Shown: positions 26,301 through 35,409 of the stretch, piece by piece
How positions within the stretch are numbered: the stretch's first letter is position 1
Layout of the letters: each line of letters opens with the position of its first letter
DNA from: Paenibacillus gallinarum
GTDB taxonomy: Bacteria; Bacillota; Bacilli; Paenibacillales; Paenibacillaceae
NCBI RefSeq assembly: GCF_014836635.1
Contig: NZ_JACSQL010000001.1
Location: forward strand, 1-64,000
Length of the DNA stretch: 64,000 bases
Reading direction: 5' to 3'
Made by a program: the position numbers and the translations under genes
Notes under the pieces: model-generated
What the model was told of the DNA's origin: nothing
What the model saw: the letters and a program-made list of their open reading frames with translations, nothing else
Databases searched by the model: none

Positions 26301-26752
26301 ATTCCTGGATGTTATTATCCCGAGATTTGCGTACGTTCATGGGTCCAAAAGATAAATTGCCTGAAGGCGTCGATACGTACCGGGCTAGTGCCTCGATCCA
26401 GCATTGGTATGGCGAATATAGCTTGCCAGCAGATGTAGTAGCAGTGAAGAAAGGAACTTCATTAGAGAAGTATGCAAGAGCTGAAATGTTGGATGACCAA
26501 TCAGATGTACTGCTGAAAAATGGGTATATCATTGTTAACTTCAATATGGAAAGTATTCAGAATGGAGATACCGTGAATCCTCACTTGCAATACATTCACT
26601 CCCCGCTGATGAATCAGTGGAGGTTAGAAGGATATGAGCGTGGGTTCGTTACGCCTAAAGGGTATTCATTTTCATCATTGGATGGAGATGTTCTGTATTA
26701 CAACAGTGACCTATCAAGCCGAGATGATTTCTCTTCGGAGGTTCCTCATTAG
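23381..26752 (+). CDS. Large secreted protein, DUF5704-like
   Basis: 1123 residues with a signal peptide (1-33, ending GQAKA). The rest is predicted extracellular: beta-rich, Tyr, Pro and Ser rich, with a proline-rich linker near residue 305 (PPPSQPSDPSGGG) and only two cysteines in the region just after it. The C-terminal third (YDFHITDIADYEWENVFR and onward) resembles DUF5704, a family I know from Paenibacillus secreted proteins of unknown role. The start overlaps the preceding stalk gene by 4 bp (ATGA); a second ATG four codons later (MRKKLT) is also possible. A terminator follows. Not an enzyme as far as motifs show. Confidence 0.7.
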   Translation: MKGLMRKKLTIILISVISILSSVFILPPGQAKAIGVERLFQSPDNPNIYYFVGMVYFEVWRNSAGDWTDGKKPGGSYNVDGFDYTFSFNSSRKVKTVKVSNFNFNWKYAEETFDASRKGELATNNRKYYEDATSTRYNFTNPVVWTGKGTNTAYVPIYVNNGLLEANIQPIDRKKEEEDDGKHFDSTVLGYRYFFPTLFEIELEPEEGKAIIKHYTTTGKSLDGVSGFKNREEKIDKDKAYNFPHTTGTADYPYIGYKKSTVASPSGGDILPGDPPKFTYDASFPIYYVNFYYEPKIDPPPSQPSDPSGGGACTYNINPPSQVASPVSSFMEPGAQGHILADNNSNGRQFDATLGIPTSENLYANTWAMNYLYQHTFGQQKGKVTYTCNVEATYVLKWKEKQPDKVDDKGNKTPQPDIDKTDTEVKSYPFSFTRDYSYWKVNNLEVYQINEATMSNYALPSGNITLRPKGYSPPSLNMEHAEDVEVHVIPKETGDIRFTPEVVDKGGYSKPSPPDDTSKIKALAEGQTKPPDVKNDTLQFSYGGSTTTVMDGSTVSQNGPTPSKIPNPSKIGSYKETGEQVLFQDRLLISRSLMNQAHTTSSGSIKYGLLPTNIGGSGDKTYPVSPINTVTVHTPVVNYSSVTDDQEHNQKTKPNASRAAFILDRPFKVRIPTSGQHVSYPGYGDRDYAKYVRSKEVYFPFDVYSGDQRTFYPKNTWISVPVTQLEMEFFLPVWVDEEDYTVLFRTIAENAPADLSHQRDANTNLAHHVATDSAEVEVIGRLYDFHITDIADYEWENVFRSSPGSYVPSGFSYWTGLKGIDGAARGNKLPYNLPVRPGSHPVQSYANVAVNTGYHFKFDVKTKGNMFSSTDGIRITPAFYYVAEDGTERQEVDLYYSKGNKHFIRIGSEQDEEKRFVVLNTRLRNVPLTEMADTAAYRYAKELSDDDRHQTSKGVYTAQYVTGAAKTPAWAGRYSWMLLSRDLRTFMGPKDKLPEGVDTYRASASIQHWYGEYSLPADVVAVKKGTSLEKYARAEMLDDQSDVLLKNGYIIVNFNMESIQNGDTVNPHLQYIHSPLMNQWRLEGYERGFVTPKGYSFSSLDGDVLYYNSDLSSRDDFSSEVPH

Positions 26753-26795
26753 GTGAAGGAGAGAAAGTCGCTTTTTACTCTTAAAATCAAACACC

Positions 26796-26826
26796 AAAAA
26801 GGCCCTGCATATGCAGGGCCTTTTTG
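26796..26826 (+). terminator. Rho-independent terminator
   Basis: Perfect palindrome AAAGGCCCTGCATATGCAGG (26799-26818) continuing GCC and TTTTT. It closes the stalk plus DUF5704-like operon. Confidence 0.95.
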
Positions 26827-27081
26827 AGCATGCTGTTCAAACTTCTAACGCTCTTATGATATTTTTCGTCTTACTTATGTGTTCCATTCATCATCTTGCT
26901 TACAAACTATTACTAATTGACTACTTTTTTGTTTAAAACTTACATATGGGTTTGCCTACGAGCTACATAATCACGACTTCTTAACTATATTATCGGTTAT
27001 ACAGCGAGAATATTAATAGAATAGAGAAATATTTTTAGAAAAAATATGATACAAGCATGACTTTTGATCTATATTTTGACA
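26827..27081. other. AT-rich intergenic region, nothing recognised
   Basis: Between the terminator and the convergent 5'-nucleotidase gene. No open frame with a start signal and no strong hairpin with a T run on the minus strand was seen, so a terminator for the nucleotidase gene is not evident. Confidence 0.4.
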
Positions 27082-28881
27082 TTAAGACGCAACTGGGAGC
27101 TTTAAAGTCTGACCTGGATAGATCCAATGTGCATTTTTAAGCTTATTGAGTTGTTGAAGGGTCTGCCAAGTCGTGTTGTATTTAATGGAAATCGAATACA
27201 AAGTGTCTCCTGATTTTACAACATACACAGAAGGTTTTTCCGTAACCGGTTTAGAAGGTTTACTAGGTTTTTCGGGTTTTACAGGAACCTCAGGGGTTGG
27301 TTTTTCTTCTGCTGGCGGAGCAATAACCGGTGCTGTTCCTTCTGAAATCCGGCCATCTGTAGTAACCGTTCCTTTACCTAACTTTTGCAAATGAGTAATC
27401 AACGCTTCATCCAGAGAGCCGTACAATCCTGCTTGGCTATATTTCTTGAACATATCGTACTCATCGCCGCCGATGGACGTGAAATCATTGGTAGCAAGGG
27501 AATAGGTTGCTTCTGGATCAATTGCTTTTCCGCCAACCATCACGGAATGAACGCGATTTCCAGCTTCTTTTGAAGGATCAATTTTAAAAGTAAAACCCGA
27601 GATTTGCGGGAATCCGCCGCTTGCTTCTGGATAGCTTTTTACCCCGTTTTCGAGTGCTGCGATGAGGTCTTCGCCTTTGACATTCAGTGTGACAATCTGG
27701 TTACCAAAAGGAAGAACCGTAATGACTTCGCCTTTAGTTACGTCACCTTTATCAATCGAAGCACGAATACCGCCGCCGTTCGTTAAGGCTACATCCGCTC
27801 CGGACACATCACGAAGGGCATCTGCAATGAGGTCTCCTAGATTGGTTTCGCCCGTACGTACTTTCTCACGAGCACCTTCCAGATCTGTTGCGATATTTGC
27901 TACCACTTCGTCAAGGATCGGTGCTTGTTCTTTGGTGATGGAACCAACTAGAGCTGCTACTTTTTCATTAGGAGCAATTCCTGCCGCTTCTTTTTCGTCA
28001 ATAAGGGAGGCTTTTTTCTTAACCACGTCGCCGCCGTCAACCCATAGATCCACGACCCCAACATATTTAGTGTATTCACCGGCACTGGCAATTAATGTCC
28101 CATTATCCGCCAATATGCCATCTTCGAGTGTTGTATGGCTATGACCATCAATATAAACATCAATGCCATCCACTTCCTCTACCACATCAAATGTATTATC
28201 AGTATCCGAATCGTCCTGCCCAATATGAGCGAGTGCAACGATAACATCTACTTTGTTACGAAGTTCATCTACGTATTTTTGCATTTCATCTGATGGATCC
28301 GTGAACTCAATGCCTTCTACGTTTTTCGGATTTGTCTTATATGCAGTTTCCGGCGTAGTAAGGGCGATAATTCCGAGTTTTACTCCATCCACTTCTTTAA
28401 TAATATATGGATCAAAAAGGCCTGTGCTGTTCTTTTTCTTCACATTGGCACTAATCATAGGGAAATTTAAATCTTTACTGAGCTTCACTAGATGCTCCCA
28501 GCCGTAATTAAATTCATGGTTACCGGGAACGATGGCATCATATCCCATTTCATTCATGACTTTCACGATGCTTTCCCCGTTAACGAGCGTAGCGAAGGTT
28601 GTTCCGTGAATCGCGTCACCGCCATCAAGAAGAAGAGTGTTTGGGTTATCCTTACGATACTTGTCTGCAATGCCTGCTACTTTGGCGTATCCCATGTTTG
28701 GAGACTCTTCTACGGCTCTTGCATGTGTATCATTTGTATGTAGGATGGTGATGTGAGTTCCTTTTTGCTCCGGTGCTGTAACCGAGCCTGGTGTTACTAC
28801 CGCTGCATTAGCGAAACCCACTGAACTGAAAAATAATGCGGAAACTGCAAGTGTTGAAAACGTCTTTTTCCATTTATACAT
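27082..28881 (-). CDS. Secreted 5'-nucleotidase (UshA/YfkN type) with LysM domain
   Basis: 599 residues: signal peptide (1-27, FANAA), a calcineurin-type metallophosphatase domain (about 43-290; HTNDTHARAVE, GGDAIHG, GNHEFNYGW and GHSHT carry the metal ligands), a 5'-nucleotidase C-terminal domain (about 330-480; GGGIRAS, LPFGN and SIGGDEYDMF) and a C-terminal LysM domain (about 553-597, VYVVKSGDTLYSISIKYNTT). A Pro-rich linker precedes LysM. It probably releases phosphate from extracellular nucleotides while held to peptidoglycan. The ATG at 28881 follows GGGAGGG; the frame extends 12 codons upstream. Confidence 0.93.
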   Translation of the reverse strand: MYKWKKTFSTLAVSALFFSSVGFANAAVVTPGSVTAPEQKGTHITILHTNDTHARAVEESPNMGYAKVAGIADKYRKDNPNTLLLDGGDAIHGTTFATLVNGESIVKVMNEMGYDAIVPGNHEFNYGWEHLVKLSKDLNFPMISANVKKKNSTGLFDPYIIKEVDGVKLGIIALTTPETAYKTNPKNVEGIEFTDPSDEMQKYVDELRNKVDVIVALAHIGQDDSDTDNTFDVVEEVDGIDVYIDGHSHTTLEDGILADNGTLIASAGEYTKYVGVVDLWVDGGDVVKKKASLIDEKEAAGIAPNEKVAALVGSITKEQAPILDEVVANIATDLEGAREKVRTGETNLGDLIADALRDVSGADVALTNGGGIRASIDKGDVTKGEVITVLPFGNQIVTLNVKGEDLIAALENGVKSYPEASGGFPQISGFTFKIDPSKEAGNRVHSVMVGGKAIDPEATYSLATNDFTSIGGDEYDMFKKYSQAGLYGSLDEALITHLQKLGKGTVTTDGRISEGTAPVIAPPAEEKPTPEVPVKPEKPSKPSKPVTEKPSVYVVKSGDTLYSISIKYNTTWQTLQQLNKLKNAHWIYPGQTLKLPVAS

Positions 28882-29080
28882 ATAAGTTTTAACCCTCCCA
28901 ATTTTTATCTCAAGCACATTTTACCAAATAAAGATCGAAAATAGTTTATTTTTTTTACTCATTTTTTGAATGGATGGAAGGTTACGCCAAAAAAAATATG
29001 AAGTAGAATATATATAGTATGGTCTGTTTTGAATATGAATTAACGTAAAGCTCTTATTTTCATGGGAGGAGGAATTACAA

Positions 29081-29521
29081 ATGATTAGAGGATTGTTTGA
29101 AACACATCTACATGTACTGGATCTGACACGTTCTGCTGTATTTTACGAAGATCAGCTTGGACTGGAACTCGCCCATACCGATAGCCGTGGGGCCCGGTTT
29201 TACTGGATTGGTGGAAAAGGAAATGCCATGCTTGGTTTATGGAAGAAGGAGCCGCATGAAATGGTTAAGCAGCATTTTGCTTTTGAGGTACCGCTGTCTG
29301 AATTTACAGAGACATTAGACAATCTCACTCAAAAAGGAGTGCTCCTCGATAATTTTGTAGGCGACAAGACCGGCAGACCTTATGTTTTTGGCTGGATGCC
29401 TGCTGTCTCTATGTATGCAGAAGATCCAGATGGTCATTTAATCGAGTGGCTGTCCATGCTTCCAGGAGAAGCGAAGCCAGAACTTGGGGTGATTCCATGG
29501 GAAGACTGGGATAAATTATAA
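29081..29521 (+). CDS. VOC-family protein (glyoxalase/bleomycin-resistance fold)
   Basis: 146 residues forming one VOC module pair: ETHLHVLDLTRSAVFYEDQL near the start and EDPDGHLIEWLSML near the end. His 9 (THLH) and Glu (LIEW) are the positions that bind metal in this family, so a metal-dependent lyase, isomerase or dioxygenase is possible. The substrate cannot be named. GGGAGGAGG precedes the ATG and a terminator follows; single-gene unit. Confidence 0.88.
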   Translation: MIRGLFETHLHVLDLTRSAVFYEDQLGLELAHTDSRGARFYWIGGKGNAMLGLWKKEPHEMVKQHFAFEVPLSEFTETLDNLTQKGVLLDNFVGDKTGRPYVFGWMPAVSMYAEDPDGHLIEWLSMLPGEAKPELGVIPWEDWDKL

Positions 29522-29577
29522 TCGTATAACGTGTATGAAAACTCTCATAAACACACAGGGGATGAGATAAAATAAAT

Positions 29578-29617
29578 AAGAGCACGCGTCCATTTTTTTG
29601 AGACGGGTGCTTTTTTA
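29578..29617 (+). terminator. Rho-independent terminator
   Basis: AGAGCACGCGTC (29579-29590) pairs imperfectly with GACGGGTGCTTTT (29603-29615), followed by T residues. Confidence 0.7.
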
Positions 29618-29896
29618 ATATAGAAGTTAACCCTGTAGTAATTCTGCCATAGGACCGTATTTCTTCAAGCTACGAGCCACGAAGAAAAACCACTTATAAG
29701 TTTAACTTATATAATAGAAGAAACATGATTTTTTTCGAGAAATAAAATGTGGTTTTTAGTGATAAAGTTGAAAAATTAAAAATATCTATGAAAATCTTCC
29801 GTAAGGGATAGACGAGTGCAAATGATTTCAGTAGAGTGGGTAAAAAGAAAAGATAAACCAGTGGATTGGATGCCCTGAAATAACGGAGGAAATCAT
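29618..29896. other. Intergenic region before dgt
   Basis: AT-rich. Contains the palindrome ACTTATAAGT (29692-29701) next to TATAAT (29710-29715), a possible promoter about 175 bp before dgt. Nothing else stands out. Confidence 0.35.
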
Positions 29897-31309
29897 ATGG
29901 ACAAATTACGTGAACACAGACAATATGCAGAAATAGATAAACTTGAAGGTTCGCGGGCTACTTACGAAAGAGATTATTCCCGCTTAATTCATTCACCGAC
30001 CTTTCGCCGGTTGCAGGGAAAATCCCAGGTGTTCGGTGCAGGCACAGGTGACTATTATCGCACAAGGCTTACTCACTCGCTTGAGGTCGCGCAGATTGCA
30101 AGGGAAGCAGCTCGAAGTCTGCTACGGAAATATCCTGATGCGGAACTTGGCAGAGCAGATAACCCGGGGCTCGTCATTGACCCAGAAGTTGTAGAATGTG
30201 CTTCCATTGCTCATGATTTCGGGCACCCTCCCTTTGGACATAAAGGAGAAGAAGTTCTCGATAGCATTTTAACAAACCTAGTTCAGGAGAAAACACAGTC
30301 CATTGTGGATGGAAATGGAACAGGTAAGGCATCACCAAACCAAGTGCATAAAGTAACCGAAGCCATGCGCAGGAAATATGAACATTTTGAAGGGAACGCA
30401 CATAATTTTAGACTCATAATGTTTCTTGAAAAGCGAGAAAACATAGACGGATTAAATCTGTCGGATGCGGTGCTACTCGGAGTTAATAAATACCCTTATC
30501 CTGGTATAGAGAACAAAAAAGGGATGTACCAACATGAGTGGCAATACATCAGCGATATTCGCAGCGAGTGGAAAATTCCGAAAGGGCAAAAGACACTAGA
30601 AGCCCAGCTTATGGACCTCTGTGATGATATTGCTTACTCTGCACATGATTTGGAAGATGGAATTAAGGCAGGGAAAATTGAAGTTCATGAACACTTTTTG
30701 CATGACCCGCACATTAAACGGCTTATTGTTGATAAAATCATGACGCTCGATGATGCATTCTGGTTGGGGTGGACGAAAGAAGCCATTGAGCCGAAGGTAG
30801 AAGAGGTACTGAGTAGTTTCCTCCGAATTTGGGAAGAGAAGATCCCCGGCTGTGACCATGATTTTTCTCGTACCCGCCGGGAAGTAAAAGCGTATTGGGT
30901 GAGTTTGTTTGTCAGTTCCTTGGGGATTATTGATACCGGAGACTGGAAAAAAGTTACCTTCGTTAAGGAAGGGAAAGAGGATCTTGATATGCTCCGTACG
31001 GTGAGTGTGCTGAAAAGTTTTGCTTGGGTAACGATGATCAAAGATCTTAGAGTTCAGCGTCTGCAAAAAAGAAGTGAATGGATTCTTCGGCGCTTATGGT
31101 ATGCATTTAACGATCCCGCTACTTCAAAATCAATCATTCCATCGGATTGGCTGCAAAGGTATGAGAAAGACCAGGCTCGCCCCAATCCAATATGGACATG
31201 GGAACACATGATTATAGACTATATCGCAGGGATGACCGATGCCTTCGCTGAAAAAATATACAATGAATTATATGGTCTAAAAGTTGGCTCAATCTATGAC
31301 CTAGATTAA
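29897..31309 (+). CDS. dgt: Deoxyguanosinetriphosphate triphosphohydrolase-like protein
   Basis: 470-residue HD-domain dNTPase that splits dNTPs (dGTP in E. coli) to nucleoside and triphosphate. The type signature is RRLQGKSQVF followed by DYYRTRLTHSLEVAQIAR; the HD metal site is SIAHDFGHPPFGHKGE with a further Asp in LCDDIAYSAHDLEDG. Length and layout match Dgt rather than the shorter YfbR type. GGAGG precedes the ATG. It is followed by the B12 riboswitch of metE, so it is probably its own unit. Confidence 0.93.
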   Translation: MDKLREHRQYAEIDKLEGSRATYERDYSRLIHSPTFRRLQGKSQVFGAGTGDYYRTRLTHSLEVAQIAREAARSLLRKYPDAELGRADNPGLVIDPEVVECASIAHDFGHPPFGHKGEEVLDSILTNLVQEKTQSIVDGNGTGKASPNQVHKVTEAMRRKYEHFEGNAHNFRLIMFLEKRENIDGLNLSDAVLLGVNKYPYPGIENKKGMYQHEWQYISDIRSEWKIPKGQKTLEAQLMDLCDDIAYSAHDLEDGIKAGKIEVHEHFLHDPHIKRLIVDKIMTLDDAFWLGWTKEAIEPKVEEVLSSFLRIWEEKIPGCDHDFSRTRREVKAYWVSLFVSSLGIIDTGDWKKVTFVKEGKEDLDMLRTVSVLKSFAWVTMIKDLRVQRLQKRSEWILRRLWYAFNDPATSKSIIPSDWLQRYEKDQARPNPIWTWEHMIIDYIAGMTDAFAEKIYNELYGLKVGSIYDLD

Positions 31310-31403
31310 ATAATATTAAAAAACACTATTCATAGAGATATACTTGGTGTATATTGGATACAACCTCCATTTATGAAAAATAGAGGGATGAACTAAATAT
31401 CAT

Positions 31404-31583
31404 GGAAACAGGTGTACGGTGCTATATGCAGCCGTACTTAATAGGGAAGACCGGTGAGATACCGGCGCGGTCCCGCCACTGTAACAGAGATGTAGCTTGC
31501 ACTATGCCACTGGTTCATGAGATGAACTGGGAAGGCGCATAGCTTACGTATCTTCCTCTGGAGCCAGGAGACCTGCCTGTTTT
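31404..31583 (+). promoter_or_regulatory. Cobalamin riboswitch of metE
   Basis: Shows the conserved blocks in order: GGTG...GCAGCC, ATAGGGAAGACCGGTGAGA, the core GCGGTCCCGCCACTGTAAC (31467-31485), GCCACTGG, GGGAAGGCGC, and the B12 box GAGCCAGGAGACCTGCC (31561-31577). Placed before the B12-independent methionine synthase gene, it should switch metE off when adenosylcobalamin is available. Confidence 0.97.
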
Positions 31584-31649
31584 GACAACACTGCTGTACC
31601 TACGGGAGATAGGAAGGTGTTAAGATGGCTACCTGTCTGATCAAGAACA

Positions 31650-31775
31650 AGGGGCGTCTTTACCCTAGGTAAGTAAGGAAACAGCAACGTTTTTACGTTA
31701 CAAATGTAGACATCCGAGTTCTGCATTTCGTAAATAAAGACGGAAGAGTTCTCTAGGTGAAGACGTCCCTTTTTG
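31650..31775 (+). terminator. Riboswitch-controlled terminator in the metE leader
   Basis: GGGGCGTCTTTACCCTAGG (31651-31669) pairs with CTAGGTGAAGACGTCCC (31753-31769), with G-U pairs and a bulge, followed by TTTTT. The long arm lies between the B12 riboswitch and metE, so it is the likely expression platform. Confidence 0.75.
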
Positions 31776-31839
31776 CCATTCGTAACCCAACCGAAGATGA
31801 AACAAGTTATTCATATTATACCTATACGGAGGTAAGGAA

Positions 31840-34137
31840 ATGAGTCAATGGATCAGTAGTAATCTAGGGTATCCGAGAATTGGTGCCAATCGCGAATGGA
31901 AGAAAGCACTAGAATCTTTTTGGGCAGGGAAAGTAAGTGAATCTGATTTTCTTGCAGAATTAAAAGGAATTCGCCTTGGACATTTGCGACTGCAACAAGA
32001 GAAAGGAATCGATCTTATTCCAGTAGGCGATTTCTCACTTTATGATCATGTCCTTGATACAAGTACAATGTTTGGCATTGTTCCGAAGCGTTATGGGTAC
32101 GAAGGTGGAGAGGTATCTTTGGATACTTATTACGCAATGGCTCGCGGTAACGATCAGGCAGCCGCATCCGAAATGACAAAATGGTTTAATACCAATTATC
32201 ACTACATCGTTCCTGAACTCGCTGATGCGAATCCGTCACTAACGGTGAATCGTCCACTTGCCGCTTATTTGGAAGCAAAACAGGAACTTGGCATTGAAGG
32301 AAAACCAGTTCTTCTAGGACTTTATACTTTTCTTAAATTATCAAAAGGGTATGCAAACGCTGAACTTCCTTCCCTTGTAGAACGTTTCCTTCCACTGTAT
32401 TGTGAAGTGCTTTCCGAACTACAGCAGGCGGGAGTAGAATGGGTACAAATCGATGAGCCTAGCCTTGTTACCGATATTCCAGCAGAAGATTGGAAACAGA
32501 TTGATCGTATTTATGAAGAACTGAATAAGGTAGCACCTCAGCTTAAGATCATTTTGCAGACGTATTTCGAAGCAGTTGGAGATTATGAGAAAGTTGTGAG
32601 TCTGCCTGTTCAAGGTATTGGTCTAGATCTTGTTCACGGTGGCGAAGCGAATCTTGTACATATTCGTGAGCTTGGATTCCCGGAGAGCAAAGTTCTCGCT
32701 GCAGGTCTGATCGATGGTCGGAATATATGGAGAAGTGATCTGACGGAGCGCATTCAGGTGATAAAAGAGCTCGGTAAGATCGTATCCCCAGATCGATTGA
32801 TCATTCAACCATCCAGCAGTTTGCTTCATACACCGGTATCTCTTGCAAAAGAGGATGCACTGCTACCTGTTCTGCGTAATTCGTTAGCTTTTGCAGAAGA
32901 GAAATTGGATGAAATTCAGTTGCTGGTGAAATGGGCGGCAGAAGATGAGAATGTCATTCAAGAAGCTTTGGCTGAGAACCGCAAGGCACTCACTGAACTG
33001 AATACATCCGTATTCCGCAGTAACGGTACGGTAAGAGAAGCTGTAAATAATCTGGTTGAGTCTTCCTTCGTGAGAAAATCTGATTTCTCAGCAAGACATG
33101 CTGCTCAGCAGAAGAGATTTAATCTTCCTATTCTTCCTACAACGACAATCGGCAGTTTCCCACAAACCGCTGAAGTTCGTAAGGCGAGAAGACAATGGAG
33201 AAATGGGCAACTGGACAATCAGCAGTATGAAGCTTTTGTAGATGAGCAAACGAAAGAATGGATCGACATTCAAGAAGAACTAGGCCTTGATGTACTGGTT
33301 CATGGTGAATTTGAGCGGACAGACATGGTTGAATTCTTCGGAGAAAAATTGGGTGGATTTGCCTTTACAGCAGGAGGCTGGGTTCAGTCGTATGGTTCCC
33401 GCTGTGTGAAGCCGCCGATTATTTTTGGAGATGTTGTATATCAAGAGCCAATGACACTGAGAGAAACGGTATACGCTCAGTCCCTTACGAAAAAACCGGT
33501 TAAAGGGATGTTAACAGGACCAGTAACGATTCTGAATTGGTCGTTCGTTCGTACAGATATTCCGCGCAGTGAAGTTGCTTACCAGATTGGACTTGCACTT
33601 CGTGAAGAAGTTGAAGCACTAGAGTCTGCTGGCATTGAGATGATTCAAGTGGATGAGCCGGCACTTCGTGAAGGACTTCCGCTGAAAAAAGCCGATCATG
33701 AATCTTACCTGACAGATTCGGTAAAAGCATTTAAATTATCAACTTCATCCGTTAACGATACAACGCAAATCCATACGCATATGTGTTATTGCGAGTTCCA
33801 TGATGTCATTGATTCAATTGAGGCGATGGACGCGGATGTTATTTCTCTGGAAACTTCCCGTAGCCACGGAGAATTAATTGAGAACTTTAAAACACAGACG
33901 TATGACAAGGGTATTGGTCTTGGCGTTTACGATATTCACAGCCCTCGTGTCCCTTCCGTAGAAGAAATGAAAGACGTTGTCGTTTCTGCACTGGATGTGC
34001 TTGATCCTGAACTGTTCTGGATTAACCCGGATTGTGGTCTTAAAACAAGAGGGAAAGAAGAAACAGTAGCAGCTCTTCGAAACATGGTGGCAGCTGCTGG
34101 AGAAGCACGGAACAAAATTCAAGTCCCTTCCTTATAA
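31840..34137 (+). CDS. metE: Cobalamin-independent methionine synthase
   Basis: Transfers the methyl group of 5-methyltetrahydropteroyltri-L-glutamate to homocysteine. 765 residues, the usual length of the two-barrel enzyme. The N-terminal barrel starts with SNLGYPRIGANREWKKALES; the catalytic barrel carries zinc ligands in IHTHMCYCEF (near residue 645) and NPDCGLKTR (near 728). ACGGAGGTAAGG precedes the ATG. Expression is controlled by the cobalamin riboswitch and terminator upstream, implying that the cell also has a B12-dependent MetH or takes up B12. Confidence 0.98.
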   Translation: MSQWISSNLGYPRIGANREWKKALESFWAGKVSESDFLAELKGIRLGHLRLQQEKGIDLIPVGDFSLYDHVLDTSTMFGIVPKRYGYEGGEVSLDTYYAMARGNDQAAASEMTKWFNTNYHYIVPELADANPSLTVNRPLAAYLEAKQELGIEGKPVLLGLYTFLKLSKGYANAELPSLVERFLPLYCEVLSELQQAGVEWVQIDEPSLVTDIPAEDWKQIDRIYEELNKVAPQLKIILQTYFEAVGDYEKVVSLPVQGIGLDLVHGGEANLVHIRELGFPESKVLAAGLIDGRNIWRSDLTERIQVIKELGKIVSPDRLIIQPSSSLLHTPVSLAKEDALLPVLRNSLAFAEEKLDEIQLLVKWAAEDENVIQEALAENRKALTELNTSVFRSNGTVREAVNNLVESSFVRKSDFSARHAAQQKRFNLPILPTTTIGSFPQTAEVRKARRQWRNGQLDNQQYEAFVDEQTKEWIDIQEELGLDVLVHGEFERTDMVEFFGEKLGGFAFTAGGWVQSYGSRCVKPPIIFGDVVYQEPMTLRETVYAQSLTKKPVKGMLTGPVTILNWSFVRTDIPRSEVAYQIGLALREEVEALESAGIEMIQVDEPALREGLPLKKADHESYLTDSVKAFKLSTSSVNDTTQIHTHMCYCEFHDVIDSIEAMDADVISLETSRSHGELIENFKTQTYDKGIGLGVYDIHSPRVPSVEEMKDVVVSALDVLDPELFWINPDCGLKTRGKEETVAALRNMVAAAGEARNKIQVPSL

Positions 34138-34148
34138 AAAATGATCTC

Positions 34149-34194
34149 GGCCGTTTTGTCTCACCGATAGTGGTGAGGCAGACGGCTTTTTTTA
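34149..34194 (+). terminator. Rho-independent terminator of metE
   Basis: GCCGTTTTGTCTCACC (34150-34165) pairs with GGTGAGGCAGACGGC (34172-34186) with a small bulge, followed by TTTTTTT. Confidence 0.93.
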
Positions 34195-34333
34195 TGCTTT
34201 GATGTTTCTCCTTCTTTTGGTGAAATTTGATTTTGTAGAAATGAGGTTGCTATACTGGATAAATTATAATTGTTATTTTTTAACCGGGTAGGATGCTAAG
34301 CAGAATATAGATAAACCAGGGAGTTGAGTATAT

Positions 34334-35284
34334 ATGAACCACCTCGGTTCTACATCATTGAAATTAGGAATTTTAGACCTCGTTCCCAAATTAATGGGCG
34401 TATCCGCCGAAGAGGCACTTCGACAGTCAGTTCATCTCGCGATAAAAGGAGAAGAGTGGGGATATACAAGATACTGGACCTCAGAACATCATAATCTTCC
34501 CGATACCGAATCTGCGAGTCCAGAAGTGCTGTTATCTCACATTGGTGCAAAAACCAATCGAATTAAACTCGGATCAGGAGCCGTACTGCTTCCTTATCAT
34601 CATCCGATACGGGTAGCAGAGAATTATCATATGCTGGCTTCACTCTATCCCGGACGTATTGAGCTGGGTATCGGACGCGCTCCAGGAGGATCGGCACATT
34701 TATCAATGGCTCTTGCCGGAAATTATTTAGAGAAAGTAGCCAAATATCCTGAACTCATTAAACAGCTTCAAGATTTGCTTCACGGCAGATATAGCTTTGA
34801 CGGGGAGCCGATTGTGGCTAAGCCAGTACCGGAGATTGCTCCTAGTCTATGGCTGCTAGGCACCAATGTGAAAAGCGCGGAATACGCGGCTCAGTTTGGA
34901 ACGGGTTATGTATTCGGTCAGTTTATGAGTGAACAAGATGCTACTGAGATGCTGCAAAAGTATAGAGAGCAGTTTATCCCCTCAGAGAATCTAGCAAAAC
35001 CAAAGGCGAGTATTGCAGTCAATGTGATCTGTGCTCCTTCTGCAGATGAAGCTCATTCCTGGAAAGAGGAAGCAATCATTTTGCACCGGAAAGCAACGGG
35101 CGGGATTACAGAAGAACCTTCGTATCCCGTCATTATCGGAAATCCCAAACAGGTTAAAGAGGAGCTGCATGCGCTTGCCCAAGAAACAGGGTGTGATGAG
35201 ATCCTAATCTTCACCCGTGTGGCATCCTATGAACAACGTCTATTATCCTATGGTTTATTAGGGGAAGAAATGAACAAAGGGTAA
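34334..35284 (+). CDS. LLM-class flavin-dependent oxidoreductase
   Basis: 316-residue bacterial-luciferase-like monooxygenase with a TIM-barrel fold. Typical segments are LGILDLVPKLMG, GYTRYWTSEHHN, IKLGSGAVLLPYHHPIRVAE and LASLYPGRIELGIGRAPGG. It belongs to the MsnO8/YceB-like group of unknown substrate and uses reduced FMN. GGGAGTTGAG precedes the ATG; single-gene unit after the metE terminator. No neighbouring flavin reductase is seen. Confidence 0.88.
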   Translation: MNHLGSTSLKLGILDLVPKLMGVSAEEALRQSVHLAIKGEEWGYTRYWTSEHHNLPDTESASPEVLLSHIGAKTNRIKLGSGAVLLPYHHPIRVAENYHMLASLYPGRIELGIGRAPGGSAHLSMALAGNYLEKVAKYPELIKQLQDLLHGRYSFDGEPIVAKPVPEIAPSLWLLGTNVKSAEYAAQFGTGYVFGQFMSEQDATEMLQKYREQFIPSENLAKPKASIAVNVICAPSADEAHSWKEEAIILHRKATGGITEEPSYPVIIGNPKQVKEELHALAQETGCDEILIFTRVASYEQRLLSYGLLGEEMNKG

Positions 35285-35409
35285 TAGATATTCACTCTCT
35301 TCCTATATTATTGATCTTAAATTTAAAAGATAGATAATTGTACTTTTGCTATAGAGCAAATCTCTTTTTTATTACATAGAATAGAGTAATAAGGAAGGGA
35401 GTGAAGTGT

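Noticed and set aside
27662..28144. 160-codon open frame opposite the 5'-nucleotidase gene
   Set aside because: Antisense to a well-supported gene with clear enzyme motifs. Its composition (Ser, Pro, Arg rich) is that of a shadow frame and it has no ribosome binding site.
30596..31066. 156-codon minus-strand frame inside dgt
   Set aside because: Lies wholly inside the coding region of dgt and has no start signal; a shadow of the real gene.
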